Source of the DNA: Acidobacteriota bacterium
GTDB taxonomy: Bacteria; Acidobacteriota; Terriglobia; Bryobacterales; Bryobacteraceae
Direction of reading: 5' to 3'
Length of the DNA stretch: 45,688 nt
NCBI GenBank assembly: GCA_021778335.1
Contig: JAJYCN010000005.1
Span: 1 to 45,688, forward strand
The first letter of the stretch is position 1; every line of letters starts with the position of its first letter. The notes beneath the pieces are model-generated. The model saw nothing but the letters and a program-made list of their open reading frames with translations, had not been told where the DNA came from and did not search any database. The translations under genes were made by a program, and so were the position numbers. Positions 8,380-18,169 of the stretch are shown here, one piece after another.

Positions 8380-11300
8380 ATGTTCAAACGAGTATGGATT
8401 CTTGTTGCCGCGCTGGTTTTAGCGGGTGCGCCGGCGATTTGGGGCCAGGCCGGGACGGGGCAGATCACCGGAACGGTACTGGATCAGAGTGGGGCGGCGA
8501 TGGCGAATGCGACGGTGGTCGCGACCAATGTTGCGACCGGGGCCACGCGCGAAACCGCGACGACTGCGACAGGCGCCTACACGCTGGCGGACCTGTTGCC
8601 TGGCACGTATGACGTCACGGTAGAGGCGGGCGGGTTCAACACGTTCAAAGAGCGTGTGGAAATGACGGTGGGCGGCAAGATCGGGCTCGACGTTCACATG
8701 GAGGCCGTCAGCGCCGCGACGACGGTGCAAGTGGGGGCGACCGCGGTTCAGGTGAATACGGAGACGCAGACGCTTGGCGGAGTGATCAACACGCGGGCGG
8801 TGACCGAACTTCCCTCCCAGACACGGAATCCTTATGACTTTGTGGCCACACTGCCGAACGTTTCCCCGGCGGATCCGGGCGGGAACGGCGTGGGATACGC
8901 GATCAATGGGATCCGGTCGGCGGGGACGAACGTTTTGCTCGACGGGGTTCCGAACAACGACGAATTCAGCGCCACGGCCGGCCAGCAGGCGCCGCTCGAT
9001 TCGGTGCAGGAGTACAGCGTGTTGACGAGCAACTTTACGGCGGAGTTCGGGCGCGCGGATGCCGGGATCGTGAACGTGGTGACCAAGAGCGGGTCGAACG
9101 AGTTCCACGGCACGGCGTATGAGTTCAACCGTGTGTCCGGGCTGGCTTCGAACAGCTATTATAACAACGCCAACTTGCTGCCACAGGGCATTTACACGAG
9201 GAACCAGTTCGGGTACTCGATTGGCGGGCCGGCCGTCAAGAACAAGCTGTTTTTCTTTGAGAACACGGAGTGGATCCGGGTCCGCAGCGGGCAGAACCAG
9301 GTGGCGTGGGCGCCGACGCCGCAGTTGATCGCGGCGGCCGCTCCGGCGACGCAGGAGTTCTTCCAGGCGTACGGCAAATTGCGGACCGGTTTGAACACGC
9401 TATCGACTTACACGAAGGACGACATGGTGGCGGCGGGTGTGAATGTGTGCGGCGGCGCCGCCACCGCGGGGCCGTGCAAGTCCCTGCCAGGCAACACGCC
9501 GATGTTCACGCGGGTTTCCTACACGAATCCGGGCGACGCGGGCGGGGGCTTGCCGGAGAACACTTACGACCTGGTTGCCCGCGTCGACTACAACTACAGC
9601 GACAAGACTCAGATATACGTCCGCTACGCGCTGTATCACGAGAACGACTTCCTGGGCACGGTAAACACGAGCCCGTACGCCGGGTTCGACACCGGGCAGA
9701 CCAACGTGGACAACGCGTTTATCTACTCGGTGACGCACACGTTTTCGCCGTCGTTCATCAGCCAGACGAAGTTCGACTACAACCGTTTGAACCTGCAGCA
9801 GCCACTGGGGGCGAACCCGGTGAGCCCGACGCTGTACATGAGTGCGTCGACGGCGGTGAGTTTCCTCGGCTCGTTGGTCGCGTTCCCCGGCTACAACGAG
9901 TACACGCCGGGCAGCGCGATTCCGTTCGGCGGGCCGCAGACCTACATTCAGGACAACCGCGCGTTCGGGGCGTATGAGGAAGCGGTGCAGGGACTGGGCA
10001 CGGCGTTTGGCAATGAAATCGACAACTTCCCGCCGGGCCAGATCCATCAATTCCAGTCGGCGATTAACCCGCAGGGCAAGTACCCCGGGCAGACGGTGAC
10101 GCTGCCCGGGGGGGGCGCCGTCGTTTTCGCGCAGCAACCGGTATAACGAGAGTGCGCTGTATGTGCAGGACACGTATGGAATTACGCCGCGGCTGACGCT
10201 GAACGCCGGGGTGCGCTGGGAATATTTCGGCATCCAGCACAACGTGAACCCCGCGCTCGATTCCAACTACTACGACGGCAGCGGGGCCAACATCTTTCAG
10301 CAGATCCGCAACGGGGCGGTGGATATTGCGAATCGGAGCCCGGCGGGTGGACTGTGGCGGCCCGATTATACGGACTTCGGCCCGCGCATCGGCATCGCGT
10401 GGGATGTCTTCGGCGACGGCAAGACGAGTCTGCGCGGCGGTTATGGCATCGGGTACGAGCGCAACTTCGGCAACGTGACCTTCAACGTGATTCAGAACCC
10501 GCCGAACTATGCGGTGGTGTCGCTCTTTGCCGGCGTCGACCTGCCCACGATCCCGATCAGTGTCGACAACGCCGGTCCTCTTGCAGGAAACTCGGGAACC
10601 AAGAAACTGCCCAACGTCAGCCTGCGTAACGTATATTCCAATATCCGGACGGCGTATGCCCACCTGCTGAGCGCGAGCCTGGAGCACGAGTTCAACAGGG
10701 GGCTGCTGGCCAGCCTGTCGTACTCCGGATCGATGGGCGAGGGGTTGTATTCGATTTCCAATTACAATCCCGCCGGGTCGGGCGACGTGTATCTGAACGA
10801 CGCGTGCACGCCCGGCGCGACGCCCGGCGACCCTGGAAACTGCACGTCGCGTCTGCGGCAGACGCAGTACTCCAACATCAACCGGCGGGCCAACGGCGGC
10901 ATCTCGAATTACAACTCGTTTATCGGCCGGGTATTGATGCGCGACATCGGCGGCACGGGGCTGACGCTGGACGCCAACTACACCTGGTCCCACGCGATCG
11001 ACAACCTGAGCAGCACGTTCTCGAGCGCCGCCTCGGGCAATTACGTACTTGGGTTCCTGGATCCGTTTGCGCCGCTGCTCGACCGCGGCAACGCCGACTT
11101 CGACATCCACAATCGCGTCGCGATCTCGGGCATTTATGATATCCCGCTCTTCAAGGGCAACAGCCTGCGGGACCGGATCCTCGGCGGCTGGGAACTGGCG
11201 CCTATCTTCACGGCCCACACGGGCAGTCCGTTCACTTTGTTCGACTGCGGGCAGGCGTACAACTTCTGCCCTCGAGCGTTCATCAACGGCGTGGCGCCGC

Positions 11301-11674
11301 GGTCCGGCGTCACGAACCTGGCGACGCCCGGCGTCCCAGACAACTATCAGTTCTATAACCTATCTAACCTTCAGCTAGCGTCCTACGTGAACCCGAAGGT
11401 GAATATCAGTGATTTCGGACCGTTTCCATCCAACATGGTGGCTCGGAACTCAGTATTCGGTCCTGGAAGCTGGAACCTCGACATGGGTGTGTACAAGAAC
11501 ACCAAGTTGACCGAACGCTTCAGTCTCCAGCTTCGGTTCGACGCTTATAACTTGTTCAACCATGCGAACTTCCTGGTGAATGCGGTGGATGTGGACACGC
11601 CGGCTTACAACTTCGTCGACGGGTATTTTAACGGCAACCGGAACGTTCAGCTCGGGGCCAAGCTGATCTTCTGA
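8380..11674 (+). CDS. TonB-dependent receptor, Oar-like, with carboxypeptidase-regulatory-like N-terminal domain; frameshifted at a G8 tract
   Basis: A signal peptide (MFKRVWILVAALVLAGAPA) is followed by a carboxypeptidase-regulatory-like beta domain (about residues 25-110), a plug domain (about 125-240, including the phrase GIRSAGTNVLLDGVPNNDE) and a long beta-barrel ending in NVQLGAKLIF. As sequenced, frame 1 stops at 10146 after 588 residues. The rest of the barrel continues in frame 2 to 11674, picking up with APSFSRSNRYNESALYVQD. Removing one G from the 8-G run at 10108-10115 restores a single protein of about 1097 residues, the usual size for this acidobacterial family. Such receptors are thought to take up polymers or siderophores. 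Whether the shift is a sequencing error, phase variation or a true lesion cannot be settled here. Start chosen by signal peptide and a G-rich upstream stretch. Confidence 0.9.
10108..10115 (+). repeat. G8 homopolymer at the frameshift point of the TonB receptor
   Basis: Eight consecutive G residues after CCC. The reading frame changes from 1 to 2 across this run; seven G would keep one frame through the barrel. Such runs are both sequencing-error hot spots and sites of slipped-strand mispairing. Confidence 0.9.
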
Positions 11675-11713
11675 CGGGCGATGCCGTCCAGAGCCCAAGA
11701 GTCCGAGGTGGGA

Positions 11714-11752
11714 GGGACCGCGGCGCGCTTGCTCCAGCGCGTTCGCGGCCCC
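11714..11752 (+). terminator. Strong GC stem-loop after the TonB receptor, possible terminator without U-tract
   Basis: GGG-A-CCGCG-GC-GCGC pairs with GCGC-GTT-CGCGG-C-CCC around the loop TTGCTCCA. It lies 40 nt beyond the receptor stop. No run of T follows, so it may only protect the 3' end of the mRNA. Confidence 0.35.
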
Positions 11753-11880
11753 GGGAGACCACTCTAGGGCGTACTGGTCAGAAGGTACCGGAAAAGTCTT
11801 GTATGGCGGCGGCGATTGATACGTTCGGACCATTGTTTCCGGACAATGAATTGCCGCAAGCTTAAGGCAGGAGTAGCCGA

Positions 11881-12267
11881 ATGGGGCCCAGGAAACAGGA
11901 CGTCGAGGAAAGCGTTACACAGGGAACAAACGACCGGAGATCCGCGCTCCGCTTTCCTCTGCGACGTGAAGTGAAGCTGCATGGGCTGAGGACCAGCGGC
12001 CCCACGCCATCGAATGGGGAAACCGTCAATATCAGCAGCCGGGGAGTACTATTGCGCTCGACTGGAATTTTCCGTCTGGGCGAATGGATCGAGATGGCGA
12101 TTAGCTGGCCGGCGCGGCTGAATCAGCAGATCAGTCTGCAGCTTCTGGCCCGAGGCCCGATTGTCCGCGTCGAGGAAGGGCAAGTCGCCGTGGAAATCCA
12201 GCAGCACGAGTTTAAGACCCAGATGAACGGGAAGAACGGTCCGGAACGGGGCCAGACCGGCGAGTAG
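11881..12267 (+). CDS. PilZ-domain protein (putative c-di-GMP receptor)
   Basis: 128 residues, soluble. It shows both halves of the PilZ c-di-GMP binding signature: RSALR (R20-R24, the RxxxR element) and NISSRG (residues 50-55, the D/NxSxxG element). The remainder is consistent with the six-stranded PilZ barrel and a short charged tail. Single-domain PilZ proteins act as adaptors that bind c-di-GMP and touch a partner. An AGGAG ribosome binding site sits about 9 nt before the ATG. It stands alone between the TonB receptor and the NtrY-like kinase, 63 bp before the kinase, on the same strand; a functional link to the two-component pair is only a guess. Confidence 0.85.
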   Translation: MGPRKQDVEESVTQGTNDRRSALRFPLRREVKLHGLRTSGPTPSNGETVNISSRGVLLRSTGIFRLGEWIEMAISWPARLNQQISLQLLARGPIVRVEEGQVAVEIQQHEFKTQMNGKNGPERGQTGE

Positions 12268-12306
12268 TTTTTCCCCTCCTTCCCCGGTCAAGCGCGATGC
12301 ACCGCC

Positions 12307-12328
12307 TATAATCGGGAATAGGTTCCCG
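12307..12328 (+). promoter_or_regulatory. Perfect TATAAT box followed by an inverted repeat before the NtrY-like kinase
   Basis: TATAAT at 12307-12312 is directly followed by the perfect dyad CGGGAA-TAGG-TTCCCG (12313-12328), which ends 2 nt before the ATG at 12331. No convincing -35 and no Shine-Dalgarno sequence are visible. The dyad would cover the transcription start as an operator, or fold at the start codon in the mRNA. Confidence 0.45.
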
Positions 12329-12330
12329 GG

Positions 12331-14370
12331 ATGCGTAAACGTGTAGCCATCGGCTCCAGCCTGCTACTGTTTGTGATGCTGCTGGCGCTCGTGCTCTGGC
12401 AGGGTTCGTTCACCACCGAACCGGCACCGGTCAGCCTCAGCGAGACGTACGCGTTCTGGGCCGTCTCGACGCTCATCTTCATCCTCACGGTGACGCTGGG
12501 GTTCATGCTGTTCCGGACCGGGGTGAAGCTGTATATCGAGCGGCAGCAGGGGCGGCCGGGTTCGCGTTTGCGCTCGAAACTGGTTGGCGGCGCACTGGCC
12601 CTGAGCTGCCTTCCGGTACTGTTCCTGGTGCTGTTCAGCGTGCAGGTGCTCAACCGGAACATCGACAAGTGGTTTTCGCGGCCGGGCGAGCGGATTAAGG
12701 GCGACCTGATTGAGGCCGGCGTCGCGGTTGACGACGAGGTCCGGGACCGATTGAACGCCCAGGCGCACTGGCTGGCATCGATTCCCAACTGGAGCCGGCC
12801 GGCGGTGGCGGCGCAGTTCTGCCGCGAGCACCGGATCGAGGGGGCGTCGCTTGAGACGGGCGGCGAGGTGGCGGTTCTGTGCGGGACGGGCGCGGGCTCC
12901 CGGCGTTCCTACAGCGAATCGATTGATACGCCGCTCGGCCGCCTCACGCTGCACGGGCGGCTGGGCACGGACCTAGAGCAGCAGAAGCGCGAAGTCCAGT
13001 ACTACATTTTTGAATACGACCGGCTGGCGCGGAGCAAGAACGATTTCCGCAAGGTGTACCTGCTGCTGTTGTCGCTGATCACGCTGTTCGTATTGTTTTT
13101 CGCCACGTGGATTGCGCTGTTTCTGGCGCGGCAGATCAGCGGGCCGATCGCGGCGCTGCTGAACGCCGCCGAACAGGTTCGGAAAGGCAATCTCGCCTAT
13201 CGCGTGCGCGGAGCAGCCATCGACGAACTTGCGGCGCTGATGCAGGCGTTCAATGAGATGACGGAAGCGCTCGAGGCCAACAGCAAGGAACTGGAGAGCC
13301 GGCGGCGGTTCACGGAGGCGATTCTCGAAAGCATTCCGACGGGCGTGGTGTCGCTGGACGCCTCAGGGCGGATTCAGCGGGTGAATCGCGCGCTGCGCAG
13401 CATCTTCCCCGACGAGCGGGTGAGGCGGGCGGTTTCGCTCGACGACCTGTTTTCGAGGGAGGACGCGGCGGAGATCCGGTACCTGATGAATCGCGCGCGG
13501 CGCACGGGCGTGGCGGGCAGCCAGATCGAACTGCGGCCGGGGGACAGCAAGAAGAGGCTGCAGCTTGCGGCGACGGTGGCGGCGCTTGAAGAGAGCCAGC
13601 GATCGGGCTTCGTGCTGGTGCTGGAAGACACCACCGAACTGATCCGGGCGCAGAAGGCGGCGGCGTGGCACGAAGTGGCGCGGCGCGTGGCGCATGAGAT
13701 CAAGAATCCGCTGACCCCGATCGCCTTGTGCGCGGACCGCATCGCGCGGCAACTCGAGCGCGGCAACCCCACGGCGGAGATGTGGCGCATCCTGCGCGAG
13801 TGTTCGAGCACGATCGGGCGGGAGGTGGAGAGCGTTCGCGAGCTTGTGGACGAGTTTTCGCAGTTTTCGCGCTTCCCGGCGGCGCAGCTAGCGCTGGGCG
13901 GCATCAACGATGCGATCGAGAATGCGCTGGCGGTGTTCGCCGGGCGGCTCGAGGGCATCACGGTGGTTCGGGATCTTGGGGCGGGCCTGCCGGCGCTGAT
14001 GCTGGACGCCGAGCAGTTCAAACGAGCGATCGTCAACCTAGTCGACAACGCCGCCGAGGCGATGCGCGAGTCGCCGGTGAAGCGGCTCACGATCGCCACC
14101 CGCGCCGAGGGGGAAGCGGTGGAAGTGCTGGTGGCCGACACGGGGATTGGAATTTCGGAAGAGGACAAGGAAAAATTGTTCCTGCCGTATTTCTCCACCA
14201 AGAATCGCGGCACGGGGCTGGGGCTGGCCATCGTGAGCCGCATTCTTGCGGACCATGGCGCCTCGATCCGCGTGGAGGACAACGCCCCCACCGGAGCGCG
14301 TTTCTTTATCGAGATTCCGCTGCCAACCGAGCATGAGGCGGCGGCGGTGACGAGCGAGGCGTCCGCTTGA
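12331..14370 (+). CDS. NtrY-like membrane sensor histidine kinase (HAMP-PAS-HisKA-HATPase)
   Basis: 679 residues. Hydrophobic segments at about 5-25, 37-62, 85-108 and 243-270 place a sensor region outside the membrane. A HAMP linker follows (about 270-320), then a PAS domain (about 330-440), the phospho-acceptor helix with H455 in AHEIKNPLTPI, and an HATPase_c domain with the N box NLVDNAAEAM and the G-box region ADTGIGISEEDKEKLFLPYF. The domain order matches the NtrY branch, and the next gene is a sigma-54-type response regulator as usual for NtrYX. Stop and downstream TTG start overlap (TTGA), so the pair is co-translated. The stimulus cannot be told from sequence; nitrogen control is one possibility, envelope or redox sensing others. 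Confidence 0.88.
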   Translation: MRKRVAIGSSLLLFVMLLALVLWQGSFTTEPAPVSLSETYAFWAVSTLIFILTVTLGFMLFRTGVKLYIERQQGRPGSRLRSKLVGGALALSCLPVLFLVLFSVQVLNRNIDKWFSRPGERIKGDLIEAGVAVDDEVRDRLNAQAHWLASIPNWSRPAVAAQFCREHRIEGASLETGGEVAVLCGTGAGSRRSYSESIDTPLGRLTLHGRLGTDLEQQKREVQYYIFEYDRLARSKNDFRKVYLLLLSLITLFVLFFATWIALFLARQISGPIAALLNAAEQVRKGNLAYRVRGAAIDELAALMQAFNEMTEALEANSKELESRRRFTEAILESIPTGVVSLDASGRIQRVNRALRSIFPDERVRRAVSLDDLFSREDAAEIRYLMNRARRTGVAGSQIELRPGDSKKRLQLAATVAALEESQRSGFVLVLEDTTELIRAQKAAAWHEVARRVAHEIKNPLTPIALCADRIARQLERGNPTAEMWRILRECSSTIGREVESVRELVDEFSQFSRFPAAQLALGGINDAIENALAVFAGRLEGITVVRDLGAGLPALMLDAEQFKRAIVNLVDNAAEAMRESPVKRLTIATRAEGEAVEVLVADTGIGISEEDKEKLFLPYFSTKNRGTGLGLAIVSRILADHGASIRVEDNAPTGARFFIEIPLPTEHEAAAVTSEASA

Positions 14371-15728
14371 GGCCGGCGCGGCTGCTCGTCGTCGACGACG
14401 AGCCACTGATTCGCCAGTCGCTGTGCGGCGTGCTCGAGGACGAGGGCTACCAGGCGGCCGCGGTGGCGACCGGGGAGGAGTGTCTGGCCGAGATCGGCCG
14501 CACGAACTACGATCTGGTTCTGCTCGACATCTGGCTTCCGGGGATGGATGGCCTCGACGTGCTGGCGCGGATTCAGGAGATTCCTCTGCCGGCGCGGCCC
14601 GCGGTGATCGGCATCAGCGGGCACGGCACGATCGAGACGGCGGTGAAAGCGACCAAGCTGGGCGCGTTCGATTTTCTGGAAAAGCCGCTCACCATCGAGA
14701 AAGTCAGCGTGGTGGTGAAGAACGCGCTGCAGCAGCGGCGGCTGGAGATCGAGTTGCAGCGCTTCAAGCAGGAGGACTCGCCGGCCAACATCATCGGCGA
14801 GAGCGTGCCGATGAAGGCGCTGCGCCAGCAGCTTGCGCTGATGGCGGCCACCAACGGCCGAGTGCTGATTTACGGGGAGAGCGGGACGGGCAAGGAACTT
14901 GTGGCGCACGCGATTCACAAGATCAGCCCGCGCGCCGAAGGCCCGTTCATTGAAGTGAACTGCGCCGCCATCCCGGAGGAGATGATCGAGAGCGAGTTGT
15001 TCGGGCATCGCAAGGGCAGCTTTCCCGGCGCGGTGGAGGAGAAGCCCGGCAAGCTGCAGAAGGCGGACGGCGGAACGCTCTTTTTGGACGAAGTGGGCGA
15101 CATGAGCCTGAAGACACAGGCCAAGGTGCTGCGGGCGATCGACGAGCAGCGGTTCGAGCCGGTGGGCGCGGCGGCATCGATTCAGGTGGACGCGCGCGTG
15201 GTGGCGTCGACGAACAAGAATCTGGAAGAGGAGATCGAGCGCGGAAATTTTCGCGAGGACTTGTTCTACCGGCTGAACGTGATTCCGTTCTACGTGCCGC
15301 CGCTGCGCGAGCGCATCGAGGACGTGCCGCTGCTGGCCGGGCATTTTCTGAAGGAGTTCACCACCGCCTACGGGCGCAAGCCGAAGGAACTGACGCCGGA
15401 GGCGCTGGACGCACTGCGGGATTACCCGTGGCCGGGCAATGTGCGCGAGTTGCGCAATCTGATGGAGCGGATCGTGATCATGAATCCGCAACAGCGCATC
15501 GAGGCGCGGCACATTCCGCTGCATCCGAACAAGCGCGCGGTGTTCGACCGTCCGGCCGAACGCTACGGGAGCCTCCAGGAAGTGCGCGCCGCCGCCGAGC
15601 GCGACTACATTTTGAAGAAGCTCGAAGAGGCCAAGGGCAACGTGACGCGGACGGCGGAACTGCTGGGCCTCGAGCGGAGCAATCTGTACCGCAAGATGCG
15701 GGCGCTGGGCATCGCGCCGAAGGAATAA
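14367..15728 (+). CDS. NtrX/NtrC-family sigma-54 response regulator with atypical GAFTGA loop
   Basis: 453 residues: receiver domain with phospho-acceptor D54 (LVLLDIWLPGMDG), AAA+ domain with Walker A GESGTGKE and Walker B GGTLFLDE, and a C-terminal Fis-type helix-turn-helix (TRTAELLGLERSNLYRKM). The loop that normally reads GAFTGA and contacts sigma-54 reads GSFPGA (residues 217-222), with Pro in place of the key Thr. Some NtrX-type regulators may act without sigma-54, so this protein might be a DNA-binding regulator rather than a classical enhancer-binding activator; that is inference. The TTG start overlaps the kinase stop (TTGA), the only start placing the receiver's first strand correctly. 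Partner of the kinase just upstream. Confidence 0.88.
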   Translation: MRPARLLVVDDEPLIRQSLCGVLEDEGYQAAAVATGEECLAEIGRTNYDLVLLDIWLPGMDGLDVLARIQEIPLPARPAVIGISGHGTIETAVKATKLGAFDFLEKPLTIEKVSVVVKNALQQRRLEIELQRFKQEDSPANIIGESVPMKALRQQLALMAATNGRVLIYGESGTGKELVAHAIHKISPRAEGPFIEVNCAAIPEEMIESELFGHRKGSFPGAVEEKPGKLQKADGGTLFLDEVGDMSLKTQAKVLRAIDEQRFEPVGAAASIQVDARVVASTNKNLEEEIERGNFREDLFYRLNVIPFYVPPLRERIEDVPLLAGHFLKEFTTAYGRKPKELTPEALDALRDYPWPGNVRELRNLMERIVIMNPQQRIEARHIPLHPNKRAVFDRPAERYGSLQEVRAAAERDYILKKLEEAKGNVTRTAELLGLERSNLYRKMRALGIAPKE

Positions 15729-15805
15729 GCGGGTTTCGGCGCGGCAGGGCACACGCGGCAAGAGGACCGTGAAACCGGCTACACTCGTACCCGGAAAGTC
15801 CTCCT

Positions 15806-18064
15806 ATGAAACTGACTGCCGTTGTCGCGTTGTCGCTCACCGCCGGCGCTGCGTTTGCGCAGGCGATTCCCGAGGCCCAGGTCCGGCGGCGCGCCGAAGG
15901 GCTGCTCGCCAAGATGACGCCGGAGGAAAAGATCGGCCAGCTTTCGCAGATGTTCTACGGCATCATCCCCGGAATGAAGATCTCGGACGACATCATCCGC
16001 CAGGGCAAGATCGGGTCGTTCCTGATGATCACCGACCCGGTGCTGGCGAACCGCCTACAGCATGTCGCGGTAGACGAGTCGCGGCTGCACATCCCGCTGC
16101 TGTACGGGTTCGACGTGATCCACGGCTTCCACACGATCTTCCCGGTTCCGCTCGCGATGGCGGCTTCGTGGGATCGCGAGCTGATTGAGCGCGTGCAGGG
16201 ACTCGCGGCGCGCGAAGCCTCGGCCGTGGGCGTGCGGTGGACGTTCGCGCCGATGGTCGACATTGCGCGGGATCCGCGTTGGGGACGCATTGTGGAAGGC
16301 GCGGGCGAGGATCCGTACCTCGGGTCGAAGGTTGCCGCGGCGCAGGTTCGCGGGTTTCAAGGGCCTTACGACGGGGCGGCGGATCACGTGCTGGCGTGCG
16401 TGAAACACTTCGCCGGTTACGGGGCGGCCGACGGCGGGCGCGACTACGACTCCTCGTGGGTTCCCGAGGACCGGATGTGGAACGTGTACCTGCCTCCGTT
16501 CCACGCGGCTGTCGAGGCGGGCTCGGCGAGCCTGATGCCGGCTTACATGGACTTGAACGGCATTCCGGCGACGGCGAACACATTCCTGCTGCGGGAGGTG
16601 CTGCGCAAGGCGTGGAAGTTCCAGGGCTTCGTGGTGAGCGACGCGTTCTCGGTGCGCGACCTGCAGACGCACGGCTTCGCGGCCACGCCTGAAGACGCGG
16701 CGTTCCGCGCGTTCACGGCCGGCGTGGATATGGATATGGGCAGCATGACTTATTCCAAGCAACTGCCGGCATTGCTGCAAAGCGGGAAAATCTCGAAGAC
16801 GGAGCTCGATGCCGCGGTGCTGCGGCTGCTCGAGGCGAAGATCCGGCTGGGCCTGTTCGAACATCCTTATGTGGACGTGTCGCGCGTGGCGACGGTGTTT
16901 GACATGGCTTCGACGCGCGAGGCGGCCCGCGAAGCCGGAGCGCGCGTGGCCGTGCTGCTTCGCAATGAAGGCAACGTGCTGCCGCTAGCGAAAAGCATTC
17001 AACGCGTGGCGGTCATCGGACCTCTGGGCAACACCGACGATCTACTGGGTTCCTGGACGCTCGCCAACGCACACGAACATGCGGTCACGGTGGTGGATGG
17101 CATCCGCGAGAAACTGGGCTCGAATGCCCGCGTCGAAGCGGCGCCGGGCGTGCAGATTGCGCGCCGCTATCCGTCCTTCTTCGACATGCTGCTGGGCGCT
17201 AAGCCCGAGCCGAAGTGGGACGCCGAGCGGGTGAAGGCCGAGTTTTCCCGCGCGGTGGACCTGGCGCGCAACTCGGACGCGGTTGTGCTCGCGCTTGGGG
17301 AAAAGCAACAGATGAGCGGGGAAGCGGCGTCGCGCTCCTCGATCGACCTGCCCGGCGAGCAGGAGCAACTGCTTGAAGCGGTGGCGGCGGTGGGCAAGCC
17401 CACGGTGCTGGTGCTGATCAACGGGCGGCCGCTGAACCTGACGGGCGCCGCGGCTCACGTGCCCGCAATTGTCGAAGCGTGGTATCCGGGCGTTGAAGGC
17501 GGCAACTCGATCGCCGATGTGTTATTCGGCGATGCGAATCCCGGCGGCAAACTGCCGGTTACCTTCCCGCGCTCGACCGGCCAGATTCCGATTTACTACG
17601 CGCACAACCTGACGCATCAGCCCGACACCTCCGCGGGGTTCACCTCGCGGTATTGGGACGAGCCTTCTTCCCCGCTCTACCCGTTCGGATACGGGCTGAG
17701 CTACACGCAATTCGCGTTCTCGAACCTTCGCGTGAGCGCGCCGTCCGTGGCCCGGGGCGGTAAAATCACCGTCTCGGTCGATGTCGAAAATACCGGGCAA
17801 CGCGCGGGCGACGAGGTGGTTCAGCTTTACATCCACCAGCGCTCGGGCAGTGCTTCGCGTCCGGTGAGGGAACTGAAGGGATTCGAACGCGTGCCTCTCG
17901 CCGCCGGGCAGAAGCGCACCATCGAGTTCGCGCTTGGCGCGGAGGAGCGGCGATACTGGAATTCCGCGAAGCACGGATGGGTGGAGGACGCCTCGAAGTT
18001 CGACGTATGGGCGGGCGGGGATTCCACCGCGTCGCCGCACACGACGTTCGACGTGAGCGAATAG
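15806..18064 (+). CDS. bglX: Periplasmic beta-glucosidase, glycoside hydrolase family 3 (BglX-like)
   Basis: 752 residues with a signal peptide ending near AFA-QAIPE, so probably periplasmic. The GH3 TIM-barrel domain holds the conserved CVKHFAGYGA segment and the nucleophile aspartate D279 in VVSDAFSVRDL. The second GH3 domain follows (about 390-620), then a C-terminal fibronectin-III-like domain (VSVDVENTGQRAGDEVVQLY). It would remove terminal beta-linked glucose from oligosaccharides. Length equals the BglX group. It stands alone: 77 bp after the response regulator and followed by about 345 bp before a convergent lipoprotein gene. No clear Shine-Dalgarno precedes the ATG; the start is chosen for the signal peptide. 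Confidence 0.92.
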   Translation: MKLTAVVALSLTAGAAFAQAIPEAQVRRRAEGLLAKMTPEEKIGQLSQMFYGIIPGMKISDDIIRQGKIGSFLMITDPVLANRLQHVAVDESRLHIPLLYGFDVIHGFHTIFPVPLAMAASWDRELIERVQGLAAREASAVGVRWTFAPMVDIARDPRWGRIVEGAGEDPYLGSKVAAAQVRGFQGPYDGAADHVLACVKHFAGYGAADGGRDYDSSWVPEDRMWNVYLPPFHAAVEAGSASLMPAYMDLNGIPATANTFLLREVLRKAWKFQGFVVSDAFSVRDLQTHGFAATPEDAAFRAFTAGVDMDMGSMTYSKQLPALLQSGKISKTELDAAVLRLLEAKIRLGLFEHPYVDVSRVATVFDMASTREAAREAGARVAVLLRNEGNVLPLAKSIQRVAVIGPLGNTDDLLGSWTLANAHEHAVTVVDGIREKLGSNARVEAAPGVQIARRYPSFFDMLLGAKPEPKWDAERVKAEFSRAVDLARNSDAVVLALGEKQQMSGEAASRSSIDLPGEQEQLLEAVAAVGKPTVLVLINGRPLNLTGAAAHVPAIVEAWYPGVEGGNSIADVLFGDANPGGKLPVTFPRSTGQIPIYYAHNLTHQPDTSAGFTSRYWDEPSSPLYPFGYGLSYTQFAFSNLRVSAPSVARGGKITVSVDVENTGQRAGDEVVQLYIHQRSGSASRPVRELKGFERVPLAAGQKRTIEFALGAEERRYWNSAKHGWVEDASKFDVWAGGDSTASPHTTFDVSE

Positions 18065-18169
18065 CGTTCGCGATGGCGGGCCGATAGCCGGGCAACGGCC
18101 GGGAGGAGACCAGCATTAGCGAAAAACCTAGGGTTTAGTAATCGGATTTCTGCTGATGAGGGGGCGCCG

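Noticed and set aside
8214-8468. Extension of the Omp85 gene up to 8468
   Set aside because: It would run past the divergent TonB receptor start and its promoter region; the added residues are Arg/Pro-rich and do not form a signal peptide.
13374-15761. 795-codon minus-strand open frame under the kinase and response regulator
   Set aside because: Antisense to two well-supported genes; His/Arg/Leu-rich shadow protein.
18124-18140. AAACC-TAG-GGTTT palindrome, telomere-like in appearance
   Set aside because: Short single copy; no repeat array or replication feature around it.
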